DNA of 64,000 nt from Nicotiana tabacum (taxonomy: Eukaryota; Streptophyta; Magnoliopsida; Solanales; Solanaceae): positions 191,879,948-191,943,947 of the forward strand of contig NC_134082.1 in assembly GCF_000715075.1 (NCBI RefSeq). The letters are read 5' to 3'. The notes below the pieces were generated by a model that was not told where the DNA came from, did not search any database, and saw nothing but the letters and a program-made list of their open reading frames with translations. The position numbers and the translations under genes are program-made. Position 1 is the stretch's first letter, and every line of letters begins with the position of its first letter. Below are positions 24,452-37,138 of this stretch, piece after piece.

Positions 24452-25028
24452 TTCTTCTTCTTCTTCTTCTTCTTCTTCTTCTTCTTCTTCTTCTTCTTCT
24501 TCTTCTCCTTCTTCTCCTTCTTCTCCGTCTTCCGCTTCTTCCCCTTCCTCTTTCTCCTCCTCTTCCTCCCCCATTCTTCTCCTCATTCTCTTCTTCTTCT
24601 TCTTCTTCTTCTTCTTCTTCTTCTTCTTCTTCCTCTCCTCTTCCTCTTCTTCTTATTCTTCTTCTTCTTCTCCTTTTCTTCTTCTTCTTCTCCTTCTTCC
24701 GCTTCTTCCTCTTCCTCTTCCTCCTTCTCCTCCCCCTCCTTCTTCTTCTTCTTCTTCTTCTTCTTCTTCTTCTTCTTCTCCTCCTCCTCCTCCTCCTCCT
24801 CCTCCTCCTCCTCCTCCTCCTCCTCTTCTTCTTCTTCTTCTCCTTCTTATTCTCCTACTTCCTTCTTCTCCTTCTCCTTCTCCTTCTCCTTCTCCTTCTC
24901 CTTCCTCTTCTTCCTCTTCCTCTTCTCCTTCTCCTTCTTCTTCCTCTTCCTTTTCTCCTTCTTCTTCTTCTTCTTCTTCTTCTTCTTCTTCTTCTTCTTC
25001 TTCTTCTTCTTCTTCTTCTTCTTCTTCT
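24099..25028 (+). repeat. Large TTC/TCC microsatellite
   Basis: About 930 bp of almost pure pyrimidine on the plus strand, mainly TTC with TCC and CTTCCT variants; a single purine is rare (for example gtcttc at 24308 and 24391). It produces spurious open frames of poly-Ser, poly-Phe and poly-Glu. Long homopurine-homopyrimidine tracts can form triplex DNA. Confidence 0.95.
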
Positions 25029-25040
25029 TTTGCTTTTGTT

Positions 25041-25340
25041 GGTGCTGCTATGAAACTTCAGTTCATGGGATGATTGCCATAAATATGTTTATCAGATTAT
25101 TTAAAAATAAATTATAAATAGTTACATAAGTTAGTAGACAATAATTTGTGAATATTCCACGTACTAGAAGTTTAAGGTCACACTTTAGTGATTTTTTTCA
25201 TGATAATTCTGTTCTTTTCACGTTTATTATTTCCAAAATTTATGATTTAGATACTGTTGACAATCTGATTATATTAGATAGCTTTTTCAAAAACTTCAGC
25301 TTATATAGTGTTGAAATATTTACAAATAAACTAAATCAGC
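25041..25340 (+). repeat. Tandem duplication, copy 2
   Basis: Second copy of the 300-bp unit, directly after the long TTC tract. Together with copy 1 it shows that the unit 'TTC tract plus 300 bp' is tandemly repeated, with the tract short in the first and very long in the second. Confidence 0.9.
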
Positions 25341-25881
25341 ATCTTCTGCTGAAATTTTTGAAAAAGCTTTATGACAAAACTAATGAATCCGGGACAAAAA
25401 AACTTCAGCTTATTTAGTGCTGAAGTTTTTACAAATGAAATAACTTCAGCATCTCTGCTGAAATTTTTGAAAAAGCTTATCCACGACAAAAAACTTCAGC
25501 TTATTTAGTGTAATGAACTAAATAATTTCAGCATCTTCTGTTGAAGTTTTTGAAAAAGCTTAATGACAAAACTAATGAATTTAGGACAAAAGAACTTCAG
25601 CTTATTTAGTGCAATTACAAACAAAAACTTCAGCAAATAGAGAACAAAACTTCAGCTACTATGCTTAAGTTAAGCAATTACAAACAAAAACTTCAGCACA
25701 CTTGCTACTTCAGGCCCATTTACTAGAATACTGAAGTTTTGCGTGATTACCTTTGCTACTTCAGCCCCGTATGATGAAGTTACGCGAAAAAACAGATACG
25801 CTGCAATTTTCTTTTATAAAGCGGGCACAAGTTAAAATGTGACCCAAAAAACAGGTAAAGATGCAAATCCCCCTACCTATT

Positions 25882-26580
25882 GTCATTCGCATAAAGTTGG
25901 GGTTAACTAGGCCTCGCTATTACAAAATTGGCACCTATTTGCTCTTATTTTGTAGCTCAGCTAACAGAGAGAGAGAACAACCCTTTTGAGTTAAGTTTAT
26001 GGCAAGATAAAATGATGATTAATGGTTTCTTCAAAAGGTAAGAAAAGGCCTCAATTATTTCCCTTTTATCAACGACGAAAGGTTGCTCTCGTGAAAAGAG
26101 AAATCACAATGCCTCTTTTTTTTCCATTAAGTTTTTGTTTTCAACTTCAGGTCATCTTTTTTTTTCTTCTTTTATGATAGTTTTTTCCCTTTCAAATTCT
26201 AGCTGGTAATTATCTTCTTGGTTTGATAATATACATACAAGCATCTTAGAAATATCAAAAAATGACGACGTTTCTTTGTCAACGAGGTATCTCGTAAATA
26301 ATATATTGCTGAATGAAAATCGGGGAGAGCTGAAAGGCTCTTTACATTAGCTAGCTTAGGAAGACTAAATATATTTTTTTATTACATCGGAAGAGGGAGA
26401 GTGGGGATTGGGGATTGGGGATTGGGGAAGAGGAAGCTACGCTATTGATGTGGAAGGCAGGGAGCTCACCAAGTGAGCTAACCCTTCTACTTCATTACAT
26501 ATATCATATTACTGTTCATATTAGAACGATTTATTCATATTTATCAGCGTGAAGTTTTAATGAACATTCATATAGAACAT
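25882..26580. other. 3' flank of the P450 gene
   Basis: No gene. A short minisatellite of GGGGATT units lies at 26404-26430. The stretch otherwise looks like ordinary intergenic DNA. Confidence 0.4.
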
Positions 26581-29500
26581 CTATCTTAAACAATAATTTC
26601 GAATATTTTTTTCTCCTTGATTCTTGGATATTTCAATGTGTAATCCATTATTGAAGATCAAACCGGGTTTTCGTATAACATTCCCTTCATTTGTCACTTT
26701 CCACCTGAAATTTTAAAGAAAATTATACCTTAAATTTTTTACGTCGTGGTAATTAATTATTTTTAAAAGTATGTTATTATAATATGTTTCATCGAATTCA
26801 TACCTATAGTTTGTCAACAAGTAATGAAGGAAAATGGCCGTTTGCATCTTTGAAAGATCAGCTCCAGCACACAATCTCAGTCCTCCACCAAACGCCATGA
26901 ATTTTTTGGATCCCTTATGTAGCTCTTCACCCTTTTTAATCCCAATATAGTTGAGAAAAGGACGTTTATATTATGAATATATGAAAGTAGAAACCTAAAT
27001 GCTTGATTTTTACTAATTAATAAAATATTAACTGACCTTCCATCGCCAAGGATTAAAAGTAAGGGGATCCTCGTACTTGTTTGGATCCAGATGAACCGAT
27101 GAGGGACATACTACGAAAGTCCATCCGGCAGGAATTGTATATCCTGTGATTATTCTTACTTGAGTACTTCTATGAAAAAAACAAAAACTAAATAAATGGA
27201 CTGTTATAAAAATAATTATATTGTGGATCCAACATATTTACCCAAGAGTTCTCCACATATACATAGTACACATTTTGACTAATTTTACTTTGAATTTTCC
27301 AACTCATGTTAAACCAAATAAAAAATATCTTTATTAATCTAGGAGTATTTCTTAAGCTGCACTATTTGGCAAGCTAAGAGTCTCATATTGCGAGACCATA
27401 ATTTATTTTTATTTTATTCTTTTTTTACTTTTAAAATTTTAAATTATTAAAATTCTTTTTTTTATATTCCTCACTTCTCATTTCCTAATTATACTTCTGC
27501 AACCAAATAATATACTTGTAATTGTATTGTAATTAAGTTAATATGACAAACAAATAGGTAATTAATTACTGAACTGTGTAATTACTACGCTAGTAATTAC
27601 ACTTATTCTATTACATGGTGACTTTCCAAACAAGACTCTTAAAAAGACCTAAAAGTTAGATATTTACCTTTGATTTGCACATCTTTTAGTGTAATTCTGA
27701 AAATTCCTGGGGCGATATTGGCAAGCCTTACTGTTTCATTTATAACCTGCACTCAATTATTTTTATTTTAGAAACAATAAAAAAATTACAGTTCAACTAA
27801 TCTATATAAATATATAAAGCAGGGGCTAAAAAAGGTGATGTGGCACCTTCCTAGGCCAGTATTTATATTTATCTATTCCCCCCCCCCTTTTTTTTTAACT
27901 AATTTCTCTTTTATTCTTATTCTACTAAATCGAACAAGCAAAACAGTTTCGATTAATAAACACCCCAAAAGACGCCTTTTCATATTCCACCAGAAAAGAG
28001 CCACATTTGCGATTATCTATCTTCCTGATTAAACGATCTCTCTCCATTGAAACTGATGGCTTGACTTTTTTTCCCCATTGTAGAAAACTGATTTTTTACC
28101 TATCTCTTAATCCGGCAGAGGACAATCAGCAAAGCCACACTTAATCTTCAACAGAGTAAGCACATAATATCAGTCGACAGTACCTTCTCTCTCTTTGCTA
28201 CTGCTTCTTCTTCCCCTTTTCCCGTTTTCCTTTTCCATTTGATAGTTCTATCTATTTGCCTTTTCATGTTCTCATTGTTCTGATTACAGTTGCAGATTTT
28301 ATTCATTTTTTCTTTGTTGTGTAGTACTTAGCTTTTGGGGCTTTCTTTATTTCACAAATCGTTGTTTTTCTGCTTGCAACTTTGCGTGCAGTTTAAATTT
28401 GTCTAATTGGTTTGCTTAATAGAACCACTTATTGGTTGATTCTCATGTTGATTTCCTCTTTTAGGTTTCAACATTCGCCCTCTATGATCAAGTTTCATTT
28501 ATTTACGTCAACGATTTTGAGCAAAGCTATTCTCACCCGTTTGTGTTGTATGATTTTAACTGCTCTTTAAATTTATTTAACTATTTTGGTGAATTACTTC
28601 GCTTATTCGTTGTTATTGCATTGATTATTCCCTCTTGTATTTTGATTATTTTTAGTCTTATAGCAGAGATGTGGCAAAGTGCAGAACCAGCCCTACAAAG
28701 GTCACTCTTGAAATTTATGGTTCATTTACAAATGATGTACTATATTTCTTTTGCCTTTCGATTTACTTATGTCACAGTTGGGTCTAATGTATGGGTGAAA
28801 AAATGAAATTGTCCTTTTAAAGTAGATGTATTACAAGTATGCATCAACAACTTGCCATGATTTCATAGAGCTTGCTTCGAGAGGGTACTATGATATGTCA
28901 AATTTCACCGAGTCATAATAGATCTTTATTTATACTATTTTTTGGTAGGATATCTTTTTTGGGTTGGAGATCCATTCGGTACTGGAAGAGTTGGAGAATA
29001 ATCTATTTATCGCTATATTGTGGTCTAAATGGATTTTTGACTACTTCTAGCAACACCAGTTAGAACTACTGGTGAAAGTTGATTTCCAGGTGCTAAGTTT
29101 CATAACAATTCATGTCCTTTGAATGCTGACTTGCTAGAGCGTGTTACGATTTTGTTTTAGATTTTTCTTCTACTGTAGGTCTTCAATGAAGGCATATGAC
29201 CTTCTGAGAAAAAGTAGCTACTAAAGAATCTAGCCCAAAAAAAAAAGGTGTGTTGATAATGTCTCCCTTTCTTCCTCTTCTTCCTCCCAGGTAACACATA
29301 CTTTAATTACATGCATTACTTGTGTAATGCTTTTATAGAGTTTAGGTCCTTAATGAGTATGCTTCTTATTGTAAAATTGTAGGGTTAAGCGAGCGTGTTT
29401 AACATTCCTAAATTTTAGGACCCAAGTTCAGAGAAATAACAATTCCATTTGCTATACACAAATGGGCTACTTGGAATCCCATTCTCCTTTGGTCATTCTT

Positions 29501-32500
29501 ACATAGGCATAAAGAGCAGGAAAGCAAGAAAGATAGAAATTTCTATCATGATAGCAATTTTGACTAAAGATATTGAATTTGTACTTGTGCATTTGTATTA
29601 CTTTCTTTTTTTCATGAAAACCTTTTACTACATTGTATAGAGAAATTATTTTTGACGCTTTTAGGGAAAACGACTTTTTATTGTTAGAAGGCAAATTTGT
29701 GGTTATCGGCATCAAGTGTCGTCCTCTTAGGTACCCAAAGATAGAGTACTATGTTATGTTGGCAGCGGTTGAGGTCCACCATTATAACAGAAGTGAATTT
29801 ATCTTCTTATATATGTGCTTCTAGATATCTAAACTCTGTTTTATGTCATGCCGGCTTTTATGTATGGTAAGAGTTGGTGTAAGAGGACAGATGCTTCTTT
29901 ATCTCATACCTAATTTTAAATTAATTTGTGTAATCCCTTTCGCCTGAAATAGTATTAGTAACACTTTTATTGTCATTTTCAATTGTTCATTGTGGAGCAA
30001 TGTGTCAACGGGTTGCACGACGAAATATGTTTTCGAAGTAATTGACTACATTGGAGAAGAGAAAGATGTGTTTCTTCTAACAGAGCTCATCAAAACTCAT
30101 AATTCTCAATATTAGAGTAAAAATGTCTTGGTCTCTTAGTGGCATTTTGGATTGACATCCATTGGGAAAGCTAAATGCATTATCGCGATAGGCTAACACA
30201 ATCCGATTCATTGCATCACTGAGTGTTTCTAATTACTATATAATATTTCATATTTGCACAATCATCTCAATATTAGAGTAAACGGCGGATTTTGTGCAGT
30301 ATAAGACATATGTTTCGGCATGATATATATGTAAATAGTATCCCTTTTTCAATAACCACCTTTAACTAACCATTCTGCTCTTTTGTATTCCATATAATAC
30401 ATGTAAGCATTCACTTCATATTCTGCGTTTGCATTACTTTTATTGAACAAGATTATATTTTGCACATTAAAGTCACAACGAAGCACTTAGTTCTTCCGGA
30501 GCTCTAGAGAGCTAGACATATCTATGGCACTTCTTAAGGTGTTGAAATTAGTTGCTTTGTTGTTTGTGGTTTGTCAAAAGAGTAGTATAATGTAGGTCAT
30601 TAACAAAAGAGTAGGCTTTTGTCTCTCAGAGAACTATTAGAACAGGTACAATAATGTAGTGTGCCAGCCTTCAATTTTCCAAGCTAATAGACATGTACTG
30701 ATTATATTCGTAATTGATTAAGGAATGCTTCAAAAAATATAGTTGTAAAAAAATCTGTTTTAACTTCTCAAAATTTTGTTTAATTTAGAAAATAATTGTT
30801 TGATATCACTAATGTTCTTTAACAACCGCGCGCCTCGCGCGGCAAATTCACTAGTTTTAAATATATCAGGGGAGGGGGGAAATAAAAAGTAATGTGGTGA
30901 TAATAAGAGCGTGTGATCTGGAGGACACCTAAACTCTTAACTAATTACACAATTAGCGATCACGCAAGAAAATAAACTTACCATATTTGTGAAACTCATT
31001 GATTTGTACTCAAGCCACGAAATTAGAGCGCCTTCGTCTGTTCGACGTTTAAGAATGCTCTCATGCTCTTCCTACAAAATATACGACTTTTTATAGGGTT
31101 TAGGAAAAGAACTACTCGAGATTCATTAAATAAAAAAGATTAATGTTTCAGATAGCTAGTAATTAATTAAGAGCACAAACCGTCAGCTCTGTCAACACCT
31201 CGGGATGACTATTCAAGTATTTAAACAATAGTGTAATGGAGGAAGAAGTGGTTTCATAAGCAGCGAATAGCAGTAACAGAACTAAATCCACTGTAATTTC
31301 TTCAGTCAGCAATGATTCCTCATTTTCTACTTCTTTAAGCATGTGATCTAAGAAATCTTGATTCGCCTTTTCCTTGGATGACTGCTTTTTCTTTAAAATA
31401 TCTTTGATCACCTTAACAATATTTTTACGCCCCTGCATGCATGTTGAAATTAATTAATTCATAGAATGTCATGATCTAAAGGATAGCCCGTGCACAAGAT
31501 ATTCCGCATTCAGGCATGGTCCGAAAAATGGTCGCACTGATCCAGGAATATTGATGGCCTGATCATGCAAGCATTAATAGATGCATTTTACTTTGGTATA
31601 TATTGAAAAGAAGATACCTGTAAGCAGGCATGGTAAGCTGTTCCAGGCACATTGAGAGGAAATGAGAGAAAACCACCAAAAAAAGCTTTGTAATGCTCTC
31701 TTAGTTCCAATGCCTCTTGTTCTTCTAAACCAAGGGTCTTTTTCGCAATAAATGTGAATAGCATCTAAAAATAGTAGTAAATATTTTGAGTTATATAGTA
31801 CTCCATATATATGTATATTTCTGTACTGGAGTAAAAAAAGATATTAGTAAGTTAATAAGTAATCATAGGTGGAGGTGAGAGAATCACAATTTCAACTGCT
31901 TCTTTGACTTCGATCTTGCCGCGCTCAGCCCACCAATCTAAATGCTTACGAGTAATTAAATCAATTTCAGACATCAAATTTCCCTTTAAGCTTTGTTGGC
32001 CGACAAGAAACAGAACTAAATTCCTAAGGTATTTATGGACAGCTCCGCCGTGGACATTCAAGCCTTGCTCTCCAAGGAGATCAGAAGCACTCTTTGTGTA
32101 CCAGCATTGGAAGAGGTTATTTTCTTGTTGGAAGACATAGTAATTGATTTCTGGGTCAGTTGATATCACCACTGGCTGCCCAAGTATACTTGTTTTAAAT
32201 AATCCTCCGTACCTGACAAAAAGTTCAAGTTCATGTTATATGTAACGGTTTCATGCAAGAGAAATATGACTCATATATTTTCAAGACCAATAATTTAGGG
32301 ATGAGAAGAACAAATTAAAGGAACTGCAAAACAAAAAAGAGAGGAAACGCAACCCATTAACAAATTAAATAAACCTTGCAGTCCTTTCGGCAATAAAGGG
32401 TGGAATTCCTTCATAGGAATGAGAAGAGAAATATTGAATGGACTCTCCAATAAAGGGAAGTCCCATGGAGCCAGGTGGCAATACACCCTTGCATTTGGGA

Positions 32501-32574
32501 TTCCTCCATTTGTATACCCATCTACTGATTCCTACAACTATTACTGCTACTAACCATAAACCAATGTTCCACAT
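26581..32574 (-). CDS. Cytochrome P450, CYP87-like (9 exons)
   Basis: Nine exons on the minus strand: 32574-32375, 32212-31888, 31764-31618, 31432-31181, 31071-30982, 27746-27668, 27143-27037, 26931-26804 and 26704-26581. They total 1,452 nt, or 483 residues, with all junctions GT-AG and phases consistent. The protein has an N-terminal membrane anchor (MWNIGLWLVAVIVVGISRWV), a Pro-rich hinge (LPPGSMGLPFIGES), the I-helix AAYETT, the ExxR motif ETVR, FNPWRW, and the heme loop FGGGLRLCAGADLSK with Cys ligand. Exon pattern and NYYVFQQENNLFQCWY resemble the CYP87 family, whose members oxidise terpenoid or steroid substrates; the substrate here is unknown. It is an ER-anchored monooxygenase needing a reductase. 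Intron 5 is 3.2 kb because of a Helitron; intron 6 holds a MITE. The exon 2 donor (ATT/GTGATT) and exon 8 acceptor (AAAAAG/GG) are weak. Confidence 0.9.
27358..27634. mobile_element. Short hAT-like MITE in P450 intron 6
   Basis: The left end actatttggcaag and right end ctttccaaacaag are imperfectly inverted, and the last 150 bp (caaccaaataatatacttgt, aattacacttattc) match the right end of the element at 4253-5413. A deleted relative, lying wholly inside the intron. Confidence 0.5.
27801..30854 (+). mobile_element. Non-autonomous Helitron in P450 intron 5
   Basis: Begins TCTATATAAATATATAAAG after an A, and ends with a perfect 7-bp GC stem (CCGCGCG-CCT-CGCGCGG, 30826-30842) 8 nt before CTAG and then a T. 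This is the expected Helitron layout: 5' TC, 3' hairpin, CTRR, inserted between A and T. No helicase or Rep frame is present. The inside contains several short open frames but no gene fragment I can name. A Helitron of about 3.05 kb accounts for nearly all the excess length of this intron. Confidence 0.85.
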
Positions 32575-32663
32575 TTTTTTCCTTTTAAATTAAATTAAAC
32601 CTGTAGTTTTATTCCTACCGGCCACCTCACCTTAGTGTTCAAACTCAGAGTATATATGCACGC

Positions 32664-32671
32664 CTATTTAT
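32664..32671 (-). promoter_or_regulatory. TATA box of the P450 gene
   Basis: Minus-strand TATAAATA about 90 nt upstream of the P450 start codon, which predicts transcription from near 32635 and a short leader. Confidence 0.6.
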
Positions 32672-33003
32672 AGAGCTGATTACTAAGGCTTGCTTAAGTG
32701 AATGAATTTCGCTCACACTTGTAAACTACAATTAATGTTAAGCATTGTAATTGCGTGTCGGGAATTGTAAGGACTTACGTGTCTGAATCTCAATACATGT
32801 CAAAAAAAGAAAAAAGAAAAATTCCCATTCCATCTATCTATAATATAAATTTATTTAAAGCCTAATAAATATAAAAGTCAAATTAATTACTTTCTCTATT
32901 ATGTGCCACATTTTCTTTTTACTTTGTCCCAAAAAGAATAACATGTTTTTATAAAGTATATAAAAATAATTTAACTTTATACTATAAATTTTTTCTCGAA
33001 TGA
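32672..33003. other. P450 upstream region
   Basis: AT-rich; probably contains promoter elements of the P450. Nothing further recognised. A retrotransposon LTR begins close by, so the intact upstream region is only about 330 bp. Confidence 0.4.
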
Positions 33004-33667
33004 AAAGGCCTATTGTATATAGGTGAAACCGGACCCGTAAGACGACCCGATCTCCGAAAAAATAAATCGAGTAACAGACGTGATTGTAAGGAGCCGGAAT
33101 CGAGGTAAGGGAGTCATCGAGACACATTCCTGGGGTACGATGCCCGCCCCCGAGAATATCGGGGCCATGACCCCGGATCAGTTCAAATCCTAAAAGACTT
33201 CAGAGAGCGTTATCGAGAAATCGAACATGATTGACATAAGGCCGTAATATCCGTGACCGACCGGATATCATGACGTGAATCTCGGCACATATCGATAGAA
33301 AATTGGTGATTAGTTAAATAGATAATTTTTTTTACCTTTTATAGAATTGTATTTAAGGTAAAACTCCCCTACTATATAAAGGGGAGTCTAATTATTCATT
33401 GAAAATATTGTAACACATGCATAACAAGGCAATATACTATTATTTTCTCAGTCATTGAAAGTTCTTATTCTTGTTCATCAGTGTTGGCCATTGTGAGTCC
33501 GGATCGAGGGTGGATATTTCATTGAGGATGGAATCCTCCTCCTCACGTGGTTTGAATTTACTATACCTTTATTTGTTTAATCTAACGCAAGTTATCATCT
33601 ATATCAAATTAATCCGTGTAGCCTACCACTTACAAATTTAATGGTTATCTATTTTTTAGGGTAAACA
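33004..33667 (+). repeat. 5' LTR of a Tat-lineage Ty3/gypsy element
   Basis: The stretch from about gtgaaaccggacccgtaaga to GGGTAAACA has an internal TATA box (TATATAAA, 33373-33380), GC-rich words (cgagaatatcggggcc) and an end CA followed directly by the primer-binding-like gtttgacgcccatcgtgggg (33668). The start coordinate is approximate. Confidence 0.6.
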
Positions 33668-34925
33668 GTTTGACGCCCATCGTGGGGCCAAGGATAATAC
33701 TGGCTATTTGATACAAATTTTCACTACATACTCTGAGGTCTTAATTTCAGGAAACTTAAAGATATCAAACTCTCAATCTGCTCACCTTAACGTTGATGCT
33801 GAATTTGGCCACTACGGCGAGAACAACAATATAGTGAACAACAACGAGGTTCACCCTGCTGACCCAACAGGGTCCCGATAGTAATCCAATCCATGCCAAC
33901 TCCCATGTGGTCATCGACACTAGCTTGCCCATAGACCCAGAAAACAGTATTCGCGGGGGAGCCAGGTCGGGAGCCAGGGATATGCACGGTGGTGAAGGCG
34001 ATGGGATCAACTTGCGATTGATCCTCAAAATGCTACACGCTTAACATGCAGTGATAGCCCAATTACAGAGCCAAATCCGTGCTCCCAGTAGAGTTGGGCC
34101 CGGACCATCTTGGAAAAACACCCGCAGAAATGAACCAGTCACAAAAAGGCCAAATAAAGCTAAATCTGGGACCTACCCCGAGATAGTAAAGACGCTCAAG
34201 GAATTGATAAAACAGGTTGAATCGGGAGAAAAGAAAATCGAAGCTAATGACAAAAAGGTGGAGACCTACAACTCCAGGGTCGACCAAATCCCAGGAGCAC
34301 CATCGATACTGAAAGGCCTAGATTCTAAGAAGTTTGTTCAGAAACCTTTCCCTTCGAGCGCAGCTCCGAAGCCGATCCCAAAGAAGTTCTGCATGCCCAA
34401 AATTCCTAAGTACAACGGAATAACTGACCCAAATAAGAATGTGACCTCCTACACGTGCGCCATCAAGGGGATCGATTTGGAAGATGATGAGATCGAATTC
34501 GTCCTGCTAAAAAGGTTTGGAGAGACTTTGCCAAAGGGAGCTATGATATACTATCACAACTTACCTTCCCCTTGATTCTATTGACTCATTTACGATGCTT
34601 GTAGATGCCTTTGTAAAAGCACACGGCGGAGCCATCAAGGTCGAGACCAGGAAGTAAAACCTTTTCAAGGTAAAACAAAGGGATAATGAAATACTCAGAG
34701 AGTTCATGTCAAGGTTTCAAATGGAACAGATAGATCTGCCACTAGTGGCAGAAGATTGGGCCGTTTAGGCCTTAACCCAAGGACTCAATAGTCAAAGCTC
34801 ATTGGCTTCATAGCAGTTGAAGCAAAATCTGATAGAGTATCTAGCAGTAACTTGGGCCGACGTCCATAACCGGTACCAATCAAATATCATGGTCGAAGAT
34901 GATCAGCTTGGGCCCCTTCTGGGTA
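33668..34925 (+). pseudogene. Degenerate Tat-lineage gag
   Basis: The frame 34051-34575 includes the gag entry motif KKFCMPKIPKYNGITDPNKN and EIEFVLLKRFGETLPKGAMI. Downstream coding similarity continues to about 34925 but is broken by several stops (for example taa near 34657, tag near 34768 and tag near 34788, the frames shifting between them). No polymerase follows; the sequence stops where an unrelated LTR-like stretch begins at about 34926. Decayed and truncated. Confidence 0.7.
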
Positions 34926-36065
34926 TGTTGTTGATACACAATTTTTCTCTCATATATGTCAAAGTGCATATATACTTTCAAATAGTACATGAGCATCAAC
35001 CGGTATTTTTTCATAATTTTCCTGTAATTTTAAAAGGATTTTAATTAATTTATTCTAGCATTTTATTATATAAATAATTACTAATAATCACAAATGGTTT
35101 TATGATAATTTTATTACTTAATTTTATCATTTATATTTGTACTAAGCTTTAATTATTCCATGAATAGCCATATGTACATGTTAGGGTTATAATTACAATA
35201 ACTTTACAATAATGGCCCATGTGTGCATTAGTACCTTATTTCACAAGAAAATAACCTTTTATATTTTTATAATATTAAGTAATTATTTTAAATCATTGTC
35301 ACGCACAGATGATATTTCTATCATCCATAAATTATTTTATAAATTTATTTTATTAAGTTAATTGAGTATTTAAATAATAGCCCCTTTTTCTTAATCAACT
35401 TCAGACCCCAGCCCAATTAAACTTTAGCCCAATACCCTAATCTAACCCAAATGCCCTAGCCCGATTTCCTATGTGAGTCGTCTAATCCCTCAGATCAAAT
35501 CTTGGTCGTTGATCTCAAAAGATCAACGGTCCAGGATCACCTTCCTTATTTAATTACTCACAACCCCCAACCCTACTCATTTTTCAATTATACCGCCTCT
35601 GAATCCCCACCTCGTCTCTTCTCTCTCAGACGCTCCCCTAACCCTAGCCGCCATCACTGGAAAACCCTCCGTTCCATGGGGTTTCCCTTCGATTTTAGGC
35701 CCTAGCCGGCCTCTTACCATCACTCGTTGTTCGATTTTGTTGTTATCTGAAGGAATCTCGAAGAGATTTAACTCAGAGTCGACCTAAACTCTTCATTACT
35801 TCGATGAACCCACCTTGTGTTCATTACTGTGACTATGAGTAGTGTTATCTTTATGTTTATGGCTTGAAACTTCGGTTCTTAATCAGATTTTTCTTACCTC
35901 GTTCCTTTCTTCAAAACCCTCATCTTTTCCTACCCGAGTCAGTTTAAATCCTTGTAGATCTGAAATAATTTTAAGTTTATCTAGTATTTTTCTTCAAAAC
36001 CTTCTGTTTCTTCCTTATTATTAATCGATTTTAATGTTTTTCTAAAATATGGGGTTTCATCTTTA
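34926..36065. repeat. LTR-like fragment
   Basis: Begins near tgttgttgatacacaatttt and contains motifs often seen in retrotransposon LTRs or leaders (gatcaacggtccaggatc, cccagcccaattaaac). No second copy or clear ends were found in the window, so family and limits are open. Open frames here are not convincing genes. Confidence 0.4.
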
Positions 36066-37138
36066 AGTTCCTGATCCAAGGGGATAAAATCCACACCAGA
36101 CTAGTCATGGTAGCCAAAAACTTGATGGATGGGATCGAGGGGAAAATATATACCATTGTCCCTATGATCATAGCAGACATATACCAAGCCTTAGAGCGCT
36201 GTCAGAAGGGGTACAAATACTTCAAAGGTTGTAATCTGCTGTTATAAGTTTGGTTGCTAGAGCATCTCAAAAAAGGTCAATACCGTCAAGAGCTTCCGCG
36301 AAGGCCGTGGATTGACCACATAACTTTCCATCATCCTAAGAGAATGAACTATATCCCAGACAAGTTTGCTCAACCCGAGAGTGCTATAGGATGGGCACAA
36401 TTTTTCAGCAATTTGACTGAGGATCAGGTTCAATGGATGTTCGAATGATTCCCTACCGACGAGTTCATCATCAGATCTAGGGATGTTCCACACTTGGTAC
36501 TGATCGGATTAAGGGTCATATACCCTTATGATTCCATCAGGGTTATGAGACAGGCAGGCATGAAGCAGGTCATACCTCGAGTTGCTAAAATGAGTCACTA
36601 TAGTGCAGATTTTCAGGATGACGACGTCCCATACAAATGTGAAACTCAGCATATGTGGCATTTGAAAGTTATCGCAGAAAAGGATACCATCGAGCCAGAT
36701 CGATATCATACTGACCATGTGTACTTTTACCCATCATGGTTAGAGGATAACATAACAGGAATATTCGAGCCAAAGATTGGTCTAGGAAATAGAGTCATAG
36801 ATGAAGTTGTCAAATCACAAGTGAAGTACAACAAACTACGCAAAAGAGTTCACGAGTCCGAGGCCGAGCACATAGAGCGACACAAGACCGATATGAAACT
36901 AATTAATGAATGGAGAGAGATGGCTGTTAAATCAAGCGAAAGGTTGGAATATCTGGAGTACAGTCTGATGGAATTGGAAGGAAAAATGAGGAATGGAGTC
37001 ATTGATTTCCAGAACACTAAAGGAAGCGAAGGAGGACATTTAGCAAGGGCATACCTACTGCTGAACCTACGAACTGGGGAATATGATCGACAAGAGCATC
37101 CAGCCTGGAGAAGGTCCTTTTGGGACCAAGTGGCTTAG
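36066..37138 (+). pseudogene. ORF1 of an older Ogre-like element
   Basis: The plus strand encodes a protein resembling the ORF1 of the minus-strand Ogre element: a plant-mobile-domain/DUF7745-like stretch (IQGDKIHTRLVMVAKNLMDG, then VPMIIADIYQALERC) followed by VLIGLRVIYPYDSIRVMRQA and a charged, coiled-coil-like tail (VKSQVKYNKLRKRVHESEAE) to 37138. It is broken by a TAA after CNLLL (near 36244-36246) and a TGA near 36446-36448. The 5' end and its LTR are missing. Confidence 0.65.

Larger units (their letters stand above)
23607..25872. mobile_element. Mutator-like non-autonomous element
   Basis: The 9-bp sequence CTACCTATT occurs exactly at both sides (23598-23606 and 25873-25881), the length expected for a Mutator target duplication. 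The ends are weakly inverted (left agtaaaaattgca, right tgcaaatcccc); the related fragment at 22758 ends tgcaaatttccc, supporting GGGAAATTTGCA as the terminal sequence. The inside has no transposase; it has many ACTTCAGC / GCTGAAGT words (25390-25760), a giant TTC/TCC tract and a 1,241-bp internal duplication. Confidence 0.6.

Noticed and set aside
23907..25117. Long frames of poly-Ser, poly-Phe and poly-Glu
   Set aside because: They are translations of the TTC/TCC microsatellite in each phase and have no non-repetitive coding content.
27835..29824. Short frames inside the Helitron as captured genes
   Set aside because: I could not match any to a known family, and none has a convincing exon structure, so no gene capture is claimed.
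33765..34287. Minus-strand frames opposite the Tat gag
   Set aside because: They are shadows of the plus-strand gag and carry no recognisable motif.
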